Positions 49,175 through 61,600 of a DNA stretch of 64,000 nt are shown piece by piece. Made by a program: the position numbers and the translations under genes. This DNA comes from Brugia malayi (taxonomy: Eukaryota > Nematoda > Chromadorea > Rhabditida > Onchocercidae), in NCBI RefSeq assembly GCF_000002995.4, contig NW_025062477.1, positions 13,126,696 to 13,190,695 of the forward strand, written 5' to 3'. The stretch's first letter is position 1. Each line of letters opens with the position of its first letter. The notes beneath the pieces were generated by a model. It made no database searches and was not told the DNA's origin. It saw nothing but the letters and a program-made list of their open reading frames with translations.

Positions 49175-51425
49175 TCATGAGTTTTGATGTGGTGATGGTA
49201 AATTTGCATACTGATTATAGAGCTGGGAAGAAGTGTCGAACTGTGACAAGTTAACATGCTGTTGTTGTTCGTTGACAAACATATCTGGATCACCAGATAA
49301 ATCACTTGGTATCATAACCATTGGACAACCTTCCGTATAATCAGTTTGTTGCTGTTGTGCAATTGTTTGCATGTTATCATAGGCAGCATAGCTGTTCACT
49401 GTTGATGAAGCTAGTCCATAACTATTTGGCCATTGATTTGCATATTCATAATGAGGCCAGAATGCATTGGCCGTATATTGAGGCAGATAGTTCTGTTGCT
49501 GTGTAACGAAATGTGTCCCATCAACGGCGATCATATTGTTGCTAATAGGCACGGTACTGGTTTCGACAAAAATTGGTTCTAACTGAAATACTGGACTGAT
49601 GCGGAAAATCCAACTTCGCTAAATATTTGGCTGTACCAGCAGTTTGAAAATAAAGTTTGGGACTAGAAAAAGATTCTTTGATCTTTCGACTTGTAGAGAG
49701 TCTAAGTAACGATAAATTAATTGGCATACCTGTCCATTTGGATAATCGCAATTTCGTACACGAGCTTTATAACCTCGTGGTCGCCTTCGATACGAGCCTT
49801 CTTCAAAGAGAAATTCGCAATTCTGATCGATCGTCCACTGATGTCCTTTACCACTTCGGCCGCCCGAACTTTTTGGTAATTTTATAAAACACTCATTGAG
49901 TGATAAGTTATGTCTAATAGAATTCTTCCAACCATTATATTCTCCTGAAAATTTGATGAATAAGTACCACCAACGAGCGATGTCATTGAATGAGTAAAAA
50001 ATGCTTGATTAAAACATTGGATAATGAATTAGGAAAATAAATGATATTAAAGATTTTTAATCTAATTTAGATTTTTCGGGCAAATCTTTTTTTCGATGTT
50101 GTTCAATAAAATTTAGTAAATGAAGGATTAAGATTTCTAAGCAGAATATCCAACTTCTTCTAGCAAGATAATTAAGTGATCGAGATCATTGCGTTAGATT
50201 AACTCAAATGATGAAATACACCTCTGAAAAAGTCGAAATTACTCTGAAGGAAAGCGTAAATCTCAGTAAGTGTTGCTTTCCGGTCCGGTTTTGCGTGTAT
50301 TGCCATAGCGATGAGAGCAATGTAAGAATACGGCGGTTTCTCCTGCCGTTTACCGCTTCGCCGTCGACAGACCACACTTTTCTCATCTTCATCTTCACTT
50401 TTAAATTGTAAAGGACCAAGTGAATTGGAGATTGGCTCGCTATAAATATATACGTATAAATAATCAGTGATGGATACACCTATTTTATAAGAAATAATTC
50501 TAAAAGTGACAATTTTTTTTTTGAGATCTGCTAATTTACCACTTCTGATTTTGATAAAACTTGAATTTCGAATGCAGAAATTCGAATTTTAGAACAGTTA
50601 ATTAAAATGCAATGGATATGTTTGATACAGGAATAATTTCATGCAACAACTTTATGATTTCTTATCATCCAAAATCTCTGCTTTCTATTTAAACAATTTA
50701 AGTTTCGGAATAATAAATATATTTATTTTTTTTATATTATATTTATTTATATAATAAATATATTTATAAATAGAAAGCAGAGATTTTGGATGATAAGAAA
50801 TCTGAATTAAAATAAAATAGCGTTTGGCTATGGACAAATTAAGTGATAGTTTCAAATTCAAAAAGACTAGTTGAAATTGTTGAAATATAAAATGTAATTT
50901 CGGAATCGTTGTTCTTTGAGGAAAGTGTCAGTAATAAATTCCGATAAATAAATATATTTATTATTCCGAAACTTAAATTGTTTAAATAGAATTTCGACTC
51001 AAAAATAGCGATTTAAAGTTCATATCATCAGATCCATTAAAATATTTGATTAAGCTTTTAAGAAGAGTTGAAAGTTGCATTACTTGCAAATTTTTCAAGA
51101 AAGTGAAAATTCAAGAAAGTCGAAATTTCAAGAAAGTGAAAATAACTTAAAAAGTGCTTTTGTGGAAATGAGAATGACACTGTTAGGGAACCTAAACAGT
51201 TTATCACAAATTGGGAAATAAACACAATTTGAGTTAGAGACTTATATACAAACATAGCTCAAAGGACCACCCATAGTATGCAATCAGCACAGAAGACCTA
51301 AACAATATGCGCTTCTGTGTAAATAAATACATACTTTTATCTTACCTCGTGGAAGAGTGTTGCTGAAGATTGGATGAAAGTTTCAATTCTGTTTTTAGTA
51401 GGAAAGTTTGTGATTGTTGAGCCAT
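49175..51425 (-). CDS. let-381: FOXF-type forkhead transcription factor
   Basis: Complete four-exon gene of 306 residues: 51346-51425, 50222-50439, 49730-49944 and 49175-49582 (stop 49175-49177); phases 2, 1 and 0 match at the joins. The forkhead (winged-helix) domain spans about residues 60-155 and is split at FFR|G after helix 2: [37 protein letters not shown], then recognition helix [20 protein letters not shown] with N107, R110 and H111, and [13 protein letters not shown] at the wing 2 end. NECFIKLPK plus FEEGS(F/Y)RRRPRG is the FOXF signature, which in C. elegans is LET-381, a regulator of mesoderm and coelomocyte/glia fates. An acidic stretch SEDEDE (41-46) and a basic patch VCRRRSGKR precede the domain. 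The C-terminal 135 residues are rich in Q, N, Y and S, a likely transactivation region. Length is close to other nematode LET-381 proteins. Start is the first ATG 23 nt after a TTTGCATCAG acceptor. Confidence 0.93.
50657..50990. repeat. Nested long perfect inverted repeats in let-381 intron 1
   Basis: Two perfect inverted repeats interlock. Arm A, 50657-50690 (34 nt), is the exact reverse complement of 50768-50801. Arm B, 50684-50727 (44 nt), is the exact reverse complement of 50947-50990. A and B overlap by seven bases (50684-50690), and the space between includes AT-palindromic sequence (about 50715-50770). Transcripts across the intron could form two alternative hairpins. It may be a foldback transposon remnant; no transposase frame is present. 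Confidence 0.9.
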
Positions 51426-54400
51426 AGAAAAGATAGAAATGAGTTGAGCTGATGCAAAGAATGATCCAAAGAGTTGAATGATTGGAAGTGGCTGGTGATA
51501 GTTTAGTTTATGTGAATGTTAGCATGCTGTAACTGAAAACTAATCTCACTGGTATTATGGTAGCTTATGGAGAAGTATTGCAGAGAGAGAAATAAATTGG
51601 GAGAGAAATGAAGTGTGAATGGTTTAGAAGTGAACGAGACAAGAGAGAGAGAGAGAGAGAGACATTTCGTAGGGTCTGCCGAAATTTCTTCTTCTGCTTT
51701 TACCATCCACCGTATCGCTTCGCTTTCTTGCTAATGTTCTTCATATAAATCCTACTTTGGATTACGGTCTTTCAAAATTTACTTTCAATTAATCCAGAAA
51801 CTCTTTTATTCAATTTCTACTCAGTCCATGGTCCTTTCCAGAATCACATATAATTTGATATCCAAAAATCCCGTAGTCGAGTGTGAAAAGCGCTGTATGA
51901 TGCTTCGGAGCATGCGGTAATTCGAAACCATACGACAAAGGTGCTGCTATCTGTTGCCAAATAATGCTGAAAGATTAAATGTCATTGATGGTCATCAGCA
52001 TAGTTAGACCTCTCTGGTGGTGTGCTAACTTACGTTAAGCTTCCATTGCCCAGAAATATATTACTATTCTATCAGAAATGACCATCTCGAGACATATGTT
52101 AATGAGGAGCAATGGAAAGAAATATCATACTTCCTTCTAGCTTAAAAAGTTATTCATAGATTTGACATTTTCCAAAATAGTAAGTATCTATTATGCTCAA
52201 ACTAAATTTATGAATACTGTGAAAGTAATGTCCTGCATAATTCTTGGCTAATGAACTTTTTGAATGTTAGAACCCAATGAAGAAAATTTGACTAAATTAT
52301 TGTAGACCAGAAATAATTTTAATTTTCATCTTCTTCTAATATCGTAATCGTAAATCTAAAAAGAAATTACTTTCTTTGATCAACGACTTTCATACTTCTA
52401 TCGATGATGCAATTAAATGGTAAGAGAAAAGCATAAGAAAGCAAATTCTACCATATTTATGAAAGATCACTTGTTTATCTATCACTTTTAAAGATTAAGC
52501 CGGTGACTGAACGATAAGAATATAATATGTTAGAATTTAATTTTTTAATTAAATACTTTCTTTCCTTCTTTAATTTTACTACTGAATATTTTTTATCTTA
52601 CTTCAAAATTTTCTTTTATGACCAATTCCTAACAGAAGTTTAATATCAATTTGAAATTTATGCTTGAAATTAGTAGTATTAATTTTTTGTCGTACTATTG
52701 GCAGTAACAAAAGATTATAGTTCAGTACAAAAATTCTGAATATTTCTGTGTAAAATAGTGATAGTTATAATAGCGATAGTGATGACAAATGATAGTAACA
52801 ATGATTTACGATTTCAATTTGCATCTCATCGAAGCATACTCTGATTACTTCATATACCGCAGACCAAATGTAACATTAAAATGCCATATTTGATACTGTT
52901 AGTTGCAAAAAATGATTTTTAAATCAAATTTCATGTAAAATTTAAATTCTCGAAGCATCATTCTTACACTGATGCTACCTTACTTTATTCACATTAATTT
53001 TACATTAACTCTTAATTCGCTTAACAGACTTTTGCATCATTTAGTTTATTCGCAAATAACTGTGACATCGTAAGCAAAGCAATTGGTAATAATTGCATGA
53101 TTGTATGCTTGACAGGTGACAGCAAATCATTTCAATTATAGAAACTTGACAGCTCGAAGACATTATTTGTAGAGGAAATAAACATTTCATCTTTATTAAC
53201 AAATATCTAATCAAAATATGTAATTAAATTTAGTTGCTCATAAGTATTATCTCATAAATTACACACCTTTTAATTATCCTTGGGTAATTATTATGGTCTA
53301 TAATTTAGTACTTTCATTGCGGTAAGCTTTCAGTGATTTTTTTTTTTTTTTTTTTTATAGCTAAGACTTGTCCAAATGATAGTATGAATATGGAACTGTA
53401 TTGATAATATATTTTACTTGCTAGTAGAACCAATTCAACTGAAGTAAAACAGTGGTATAATGATGTAAACATAAAGTGATCAAGGGATTATCGCATTGAC
53501 ATTCAAAGTTTGATATTATGTAACTTTTTTACATTTCAAGCCACATTTCACAGATTGAGCTTAACTCTGCTACAAAAATCATAGTACGTAGCACATTGTA
53601 TTCTTTGAAGTGCACCCTTCATTTCATAAATTTTAATTCAAGAAAAAAATGTATTCTTATTTATTTATTATTTTAATTTGCAAGTATAATAATATCTAGA
53701 CAAGTTTTCAACGGAGTCTAACTAGTTAGTATGTTACAAAGTGCGCTCATTCGCTTCTATCGCGTAAAATGGCGCATATTGCCAAGCTTCATGGAATCAT
53801 TCATTATCCACTGCAATGAGCAATAATGTCAGAATTTAACATTTAATCTGTGGTATGAAATTTTTATCTCTTAGCTGTTGGATGTTGAAAACATTTGTTT
53901 CCATAGGAACGTTAATGAGCAATAAAGACGTATATATGTTTATATGCGTGCCTATATATATAAGTTAGCTTACTCTTGCGTCCAGTAATAGGGAATTTTT
54001 AGCTTCAATCCGGAAGGATGTGACGCTGAAATTTAGCAAATGATTAAAGTAGAAGGTTCTCGCCATTTAACTTTCAGAAAACCTCCGATTTTTCAAGCTC
54101 ATTTAGCACTTTCGTTTCAAGAGAAGATTAATTTACAATTCATTTTTTTTTTTTTTTGCTATATATATGTCAATGATGACATGTAAGTTCAAACCTAAAA
54201 GATTAATAGTTTTGCTGTAAAAAACGTGAAATAATAATAAGTTTTCTAATTGCTAACATTTCCTTTTTCTACTGTGTTTTTATTGTAATTTTCTTTTTTT
54301 TTGCAGCTATTTTAATAACAATAAGCATTGCTAAGAAAGCCATTAATTTGTTGCAATCGTAATTGTCGCTTTGATTATTTTTATACGTAAAATAAATAAA

Positions 54401-54818
54401 AATGTGTCGATTGATTAGGATGAAGTATTTCATTGAAAGAGAGAATAAATATAAAAGAATAGATCACAAATAGTTTTAACAACAGTTGACATAAAAATAA
54501 AATAAAGTTTTAATTGTACTTCCAACGACCGCTGAAAATGAAATGATTTTGAATGAAAGAAATAACTGAATAATATGAATTGAATAAGCAAACAAGAAGT
54601 GATCAGCATATTTCAGCAATGGAATCAGCAGAACGAAATTAATTAACAAATAATAAATTAAATAATGGAAATATACAGACAGAGAAACAATGACATGAAA
54701 TATTTCAAAGGTAGAATATGTTAGATTGATCAGCCTAACACACTCATTTTATACATGTATTTTCATTTATGTAAATAGAGAATTTATGTTATCAACAACG
54801 GAGACTGTAATTTTATTT
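51426..54818. other. Region upstream of let-381, no gene seen
   Basis: About 3.4 kb upstream of the forkhead gene. A candidate 23-nt 5' leader (51426-51448) follows an acceptor on the minus strand. A GA tract occupies 51642-51663 and a T run 53337-53357. No coding frame is supported. Elements controlling let-381 would be expected here, but I did not identify any. Confidence 0.5.
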
Positions 54819-55272
54819 CTAATTATTTACAATTCTCAATCCATAAACTTTTCGAAATATGCGGGCAATTACTCTTTCTCTATCATTATCATACTCCAGT
54901 AAATTTGATGATTGCTTTCTTGTCAGTTTAATCGTGAAAAGATTATTTGTGACAAGCATCACATTGGACAAGTTCCGTTGACACATCTGTTTTTGTGTTA
55001 TCGAGCGCAAAAAGTATGGTCATCGCTTTTTTTAAAGATTTAGAATTCATATTAGATAATTAATGAGTAAATGAACTTACGGTGAGTTCGTTTAGAGGTT
55101 TATATGATGCGAATAATTTGTTGATTAGTCTAATATCACTGCTTTCTGACTTCATGTAACTGTTCCGAGTTAATTTCAGTGCTTTCAATTCTGAATTTCT
55201 TATTTCAATAGATCTTTTTCTTTGTGCAAATTCATGATCTGTACTCGTTTTTTTTATTTGTTCTGCTATCAA
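54819..55272 (-). CDS. Candidate two-exon gene fragment, unknown product
   Basis: Two minus-strand frames can be joined. The first (to a GTAAGT donor at 55079-55080, last codon ACC) encodes a charged segment ending SDIRLINKLFASYKPLNELT. The second opens after an ACAAAAACAG acceptor with MCQRNLSNVMLVTNN and ends VYGLRIVNN before a TAG at 54819. The join is phase 0. The first frame has no ATG at its beginning, so further 5' exons would be needed. RLINKLFASYKPL faintly resembles the start of Cys-loop receptor ectodomains, but the second frame does not continue like one. It may be a chance assembly or a decayed gene. Confidence 0.25.
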
Positions 55273-55612
55273 TCTTTAAACAAATTTTTCAAACAATCAA
55301 TTCTTTAAACTTTATTGTTCAACAAATTAACTCGAATTACATCTCAAAACATAAGTGCAAAATTTGTTTTCGTTTTTTTCTACTAATTTATTTCATTTGT
55401 TATTTGTTTATTTGCGTCCTACCGAATTCATTTCATGTTAATTTTCTTTAAATGATATTTCGAATCATTCATTAATTGTTTCTCACTCAAAGATTTTCTC
55501 ATTTCAAAAATTTCATATAGAATTTTTGCTTATATTTAATTCTTATCCCTTCTCCTTTATTATTCCTCGCGTTTCTAAGCAATATAATTTTTCCAAATTA
55601 TGCAAATTTCAG

Positions 55613-55687
55613 AATATCCAGACAAATATGCGTGCAATGATTGGTAAAGCTATTATAATTACTTTAAACTAAGCAAGGGAAAAGAAA
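55613..55687 (+). promoter_or_regulatory. Likely 5' leader of the DCX-PLAT gene
   Basis: A strong acceptor GCAAATTTCAG ends at 55612, 75 nt before the proposed ATG at 55688 (context aaaATG). It is either a spliced-leader acceptor or the 3' splice site of an upstream exon. Confidence 0.4.
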
Positions 55688-58600
55688 ATGAGTGATCCAG
55701 ACAACGGCGATACAACGCTACTTTGGGTCGGTAGTCTTTCATGATTAAAAAAAGTTCAACATTCAAAAACAAATGAGAGCGGGGAGAAATTTATTTGTTT
55801 TCCCTTGATATACACCGATGCATTATAACTTAAACTTTTTATTTATTTATTTTTTTTTTTTTGCCAAAAATATTTAATCATCTGAAAATCAGTAAAGCTT
55901 GTAAGCTTATCTTCTTAACGAATACAAGGAAATGATAAGATTCAGAATTTGAACTTTAATGTTTGAAAAGTAAATTATCTCTTTGGTCACAGATGATAAC
56001 AATTTACTACTCAACTTTAGTCTTCATCTCGTTCCACGCTTGATCATCATTCCACTCCTGATATTGGTAATCTTCATGCGTCACCTGCACCATCTAATAT
56101 ACCCAGTCTGGCAAACAGACAAATTCAAAATTATCGCAATTCAAATCGATCCTTCACTCGACCATATTCTACAAAAACAGTATTCTTTTACAAGGAAGGC
56201 GACATTTATTTTGCGGTAAGTTACTCGTATTGTATCATAAAAACGGTAATGAACAAAACCGAAGCTTTCAAAAAAAAAAAAAAAAAAGAAAAAAGGATCA
56301 AAACATTTGACTTCTTGATTTCTCTAAAATTCAGTGAATTATAAATGAGTTTTTGGATTTTGCTGAAAATGAAGATTTTAATTCATTTTGCTTATTGTTT
56401 TGAAGGGACTTCGTGTACCAGTATCAAAAGCTCGATATCGTACTATTGAATCATTATTGGATGATTTGAATAGCAACATTTCGATGCCGTTTGGCGTCCG
56501 TCATTTAACTACGCCGCGTGGAAAAACGATTATCAAAAATATTGATCAACTACAGCACCATGGACGGTTAGCTATATTAGTGATGATAAACAATTACATT
56601 ATCTCCTGGCTCAACAGCTAAACCGGTTTTGTAAGTTATAGAACTGAAACGGAATGTGTCAACGTTGACTGGATGGAAATAAAAAGAGTAATGAACTCAC
56701 TGATCATATCATATTGTTTATGTAATTTATCAGTTCATATGCAAATATATGAGTATAATTATTAGAATTGACAGCCGTGATAAATAAAAATGATAAGCTT
56801 AAGATGAGTGATGTGCTTAACTGATTCAAATATGAGAATGGAAAAGTGCGCTTAACTAAGGATTAGCATTTGATTCTGTAAAAATGTCAGTAAAAATTTT
56901 CAGTAAAAATTTTAATTTTAAAAGATGTCAGTAAAAATTTTAATTTCAAATAGGCGGAAAAACATGGAGTGGAATTATTTTAAGTGCCTGCTACATGGTA
57001 GTTTGTAATATGGATGGGAATTAATTAACCAAAGCACGCAGAAAGATAAGAGACTAGCAAGTCTACTACTTACTAGTAAACAAAAGGGTGACATTTCAAG
57101 TTAGTAGGTATCAAATACATGACACATCACTTAGGTACTACAAAGAAGTATGTATTAAGAAAATGAATTAAAAAGTGTGTCCATCCAATCAGTTACGTTA
57201 TGTCACGCTACTCAATCTCGTTTATCTTATCATCGAAACTATTAAAAAATATTACGTGTGTATTACAAAAAAATTATGCATATATTGTCATCAAATTCTT
57301 ATCAAATCAATTGATTATTTTTATCGGTGAATTTAAAACATGCGTTTCAGATATATAGCATCTTCCTTCAAAACACCACGACCGTTGAATTTATTGATGG
57401 TTGAGAAAATTCAGAGAATTCGCCAAGCTAATCGAACACATTTGCCTCACTATTATCGAAATAATTGGTTTAATTATCGGAAAGTTAGAATTTCATAAAA
57501 TGTCTGACACCTCTGATGCACTGCAACTAAAATTTTATCAATTGATATTTCATTAGTTAATTCCTTTTTCTCAGAAAAAAAAGAAAATTTAGGAATTAGT
57601 TTGCAGCAAAACAAAAATGGACGTGCAAAGATACCGCTGAAATTATCGTCTGATCCTGCAACATCCAAACAGGTTCATTTCTTTCTTCATTATTCTTTTA
57701 TAATCAATACTAGTTTTTAATATTTTATAATTTAAATTTCACTAAGATTCGTCTTTTGAAATTTTCATTTTCCTAAAGTATTATTATTTGAAAGCCTTTA
57801 ATTTGAAGAGTGATGGATAAAATATTTATTCATATAGTTAGTTAGCTATTAGTGTTCTAATTCATTTTATCACCCTGACAACTTTACATCGATCATTTTT
57901 TCCCTTAATCATATGGCAAGAAAAAATAATGAATGTACTAAATTTAATCATTCATTCTCACTAAAATAAAATTGTTTATTAAAATTTAATCTTGTGTTTA
58001 GCTATTTTTTGTCTTAAATGGCAAACCTTCGCGGATTTATCGAACGCTGCTCAATCCTCTTCGTCAAAGGACCATCGAATCGCTGCTGGAAGAAGTTTCG
58101 GAAGGTTTACAGGTGAAACAAAGACTTCTCATTACGATGAAAATTGCTTGATATTATATTATGCAATAGTTAATGAAACATAGGCTTAAGGCACAAGGTG
58201 CATCTTAATCCAAATTAAATTATCGTATCTATTAGCTGTGACATTGTTGTTAATTTAAGATTGGAAAACTTAATAAAGCTTTCTGCAGCATCAAATCTTT
58301 TGGAACTCCTAAATCAATCGGATTTTAGATGGCAATTTTCAAACTGTATACTTATTCCGGTAAGAGGATTATAAGTATTGATGAAATTTTTTTGTTAAAT
58401 GAAACTCGACTACTTGCTGTACCAAGGAATGAGCGACCTATGTTTCGGGAAAGTATGTTTCCAATAAGTATACCACAACTACCGCCGATTTCAAAGATGA
58501 CGTCACCGAGTCTTTTAGGACAGCCTACTATCGGTAACTTTATATTAAATTAAGTTTGTATGTCATATGAAAATAAGATTTCGTTCTTTGATATTACGTA

Positions 58601-61600
58601 AAATGCATTTCGCATTAAGTACTTTCCCCCGTACGAATGAATTTGTTCAAAGTAAATTATGTTCTAGCTAAGCAAACAGTCCAGTCCGCCTACCGGGAGA
58701 ACTCAATTGAGAGACCTCAACGGGTGGTAAGCAGTAAAATGATGCCCTTAACTTCGATGTCTCGTTTGAGTAAACGAAATAGCAACGAATCAAAGAATAC
58801 ACCATCGGGAAATAAAATAAACAAATGTTCGTATTTTTCAAAATTACCAAAATTCTTTAAGTGTGAAATTTTGTGATATGCAAATTAGTAATTATCATTA
58901 ATTTTTCCTCAGAAATTTCAGCTTCCCTGGAAGCTACGCAGCACCTACCAGCTTTGTCACTCTCACAAAAGCCGCCACAAATATATGAGGAAGAGACAAT
59001 GCTTGAAAATGTGGAAGATTGTAGTGATCAAGTGAACAAGCTTACAGCAAATGATAATCGAAGAGAAGTGTCACGTGGAAGTAAACTGACAGAACCGGAC
59101 AATGAGAAGGAGACCGAAGACGTAAAAGAAGACAAAGGAAGTGAAGAAGAAAATGAAGCCAATGAGAAGAAAGAGGAAGAGGAAGAAGAGTTGGTACAAA
59201 ATAATGAAAAAAGTCAGATTTCGGAAAGATTATTTGATTGAATTTTCTTCATTCTGCAGCAATTATAATTGGTTGAGCTTTCATTTTGAGACAAACATAA
59301 TTGAATGAATTGAAGCGATTGTAATTGAAGATCACGAAAGAGAAGAAAGAAAGGCGAGCGATACAGCCGATACCGGACAGTCCGATTCGGCAAAGGAAGA
59401 AGTACCGGAACTGATGCTTGCAACATCTAATGATCAGGCATTTGATAACGATGAAACATTTTCTCCTGAAGCTAATTTTTCACCTAGCACAAAAGAAGAT
59501 GGTTTGTTTGATATGAATTTAACATACAGCGGTTTGATTTGTTGGACTAAAAAATTTTCATCATTAATGACTTTATCCTGGAATCAGTTAATGCTGTTAT
59601 CGTTGCACATTCCATCATTCTTAAATTAATTTAATTAATTTACAAATAAGTTTATAGTAATAAATTGGTTTATATTAATTAGTTTGTAATACTATCTAGT
59701 ATTACTTTATCACGGTTACTAAAAAGATACCTTTCAGGTATGACTTATACAGTATCGGTAATTACTGGAAATCGTTGGGCGGCTGATACAGATCTCGACT
59801 TGTTCATTATTTTATATGGTGACTTAAATACAAGCGAGAAACATCTATTGCGACAAGATGTGAGCTGTTTCGTATATCTACGATAGATCAGATCAAGACA
59901 GTGCTTGATGGACATTCTAAAGTATTAGCTACAGCCGGTTAATCTACTTATCGGTGTTAACCAAAACAAATTATGAACGAAAACCAATCAGTAGACGGTT
60001 TTTTAAACATTATATCTCAATATCATAATAGCAAAATTTATATTGGAAACAAATATATCATTGTCATAAGTCGGAAAAATCAATTGCTAACAAATTCAAT
60101 CATTTGGTTTTGAAAAATCAATCGATATTGCGATTTTCTAATATTTGATCAATAAGGAAACGAGGAGAGAGTGGGCATTTTTCCAACAATTCTCAATTAA
60201 AATGTCATGTTTTCAGTATATAAATTGGTTACAGACAAATGAACCAAAATTTCAACAGAACAGAATGGATTCCTTTCATATTGAGACGACGAAACTTGGA
60301 TTACTTCAAAAAATTATTATCGGGCATGATCGTACTGGTTACGGTAAGTTCTATTCATACTGCTGTAAGTAAGCATATTTTTTTCTTCGATTTAAAAAGA
60401 AATTCGCAAATTTCAATTTGAACTTTTAAAATGTTTTAAAAATTTCCTAATAAAGTTCAGGAGTCGGAGTATATATTGAACGAGTTCTGGTTACCGAAAA
60501 TATTGCTGATGGACGGCAGTATCTTTTCCAATGTGCCAAATGGTTGGACAGTGGTCAAGTGGATGGGAAAATTGAACGATCACTGAAGACAACGGCTTTT
60601 TGCTACCTTACTACTATCTTACACGATTCTAGATCTACAAGTAGGATTCACGATAAAGAATTTAAATCTAAGTTTGCAAACTTACAGATAGATAGTTTAA
60701 CATTTTTTTTCTTAGATTAACATTTTCTCAAAAATAATCAAATTTTTGTTACGAGCGGCAGTTTGTACAAGTATAAATGCAACAAGTATTGAAAGGCTTT
60801 TGATATGCAAATATATTTGACTATGATTACGTGAAGTGACAGGATGACAGTCATCGTAATAAGTTCAAATAATTGCATGAAACATTTGCACAAAGCAAGA
60901 ATTAGCATCACTTTTTTGTAGGTGGTCGTTGGGAGCTTATCTTGCATTCTGGCAAAGATGATGGTAGCGGTGCAACTACATCAAATCTGAATATAGTGGG
61001 TTATGGTAGCCAAAGTAGTTCAATGACAACAAAAATTTATGACAGTCGCATGGCAAAGGTGCCATCTTCTTCACTTGTGCAGGTGAATTTTAATACTTTT
61101 TTTCTAATTTCTATTGTGGCGGCGATTTTGGAGATCTTCGAGACAGCGAAAAGTTTTCAAGTAATTATTTTTACTCTTTTCTTACCAAAATTTTCCTCTG
61201 AACTTTGAAACCTGCTTTTTATTTCAAAAGAAGTCCTTCGGACAGGACAGTATTTCGAATAACTTCATTTTGATTATTTCAAATAAAAAAAGCACAATTT
61301 ATAGGTGGATTTCGGTGAAATTGGAGATCTACTAAAAGTGAGAATTGAAATTGATGGAAATGGTGAAATGCCGAATTATTATTTGAATTATGTTGAACTC
61401 AGAGATCTGGATACTGAAGAACGCATGGTATCATATGTGAGAAAATGGTTGAAAATAGGTTGTGATGAGAAGAATTCGCAACCATTTCGAGAATTTCCAG
61501 TTTTCCGAGCAGCTTTTGAACCTTTAAATGGTAATTTTTAATTTTCTATACCAACATCAATATATTCGAAAAACAATGTATTAGGCTATTACAATGCTGT

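Noticed and set aside
56562..56636. Apparent frameshift in DCX1, because an out-of-frame reading after GGACGG gives YISDDKQLHYLLAQQLNRF
   Set aside because: A GTTAGC donor at 56567 joins in phase 2 to 57351, giving the expected GRYIASSF ending of the DCX domain; the other reading is intronic.
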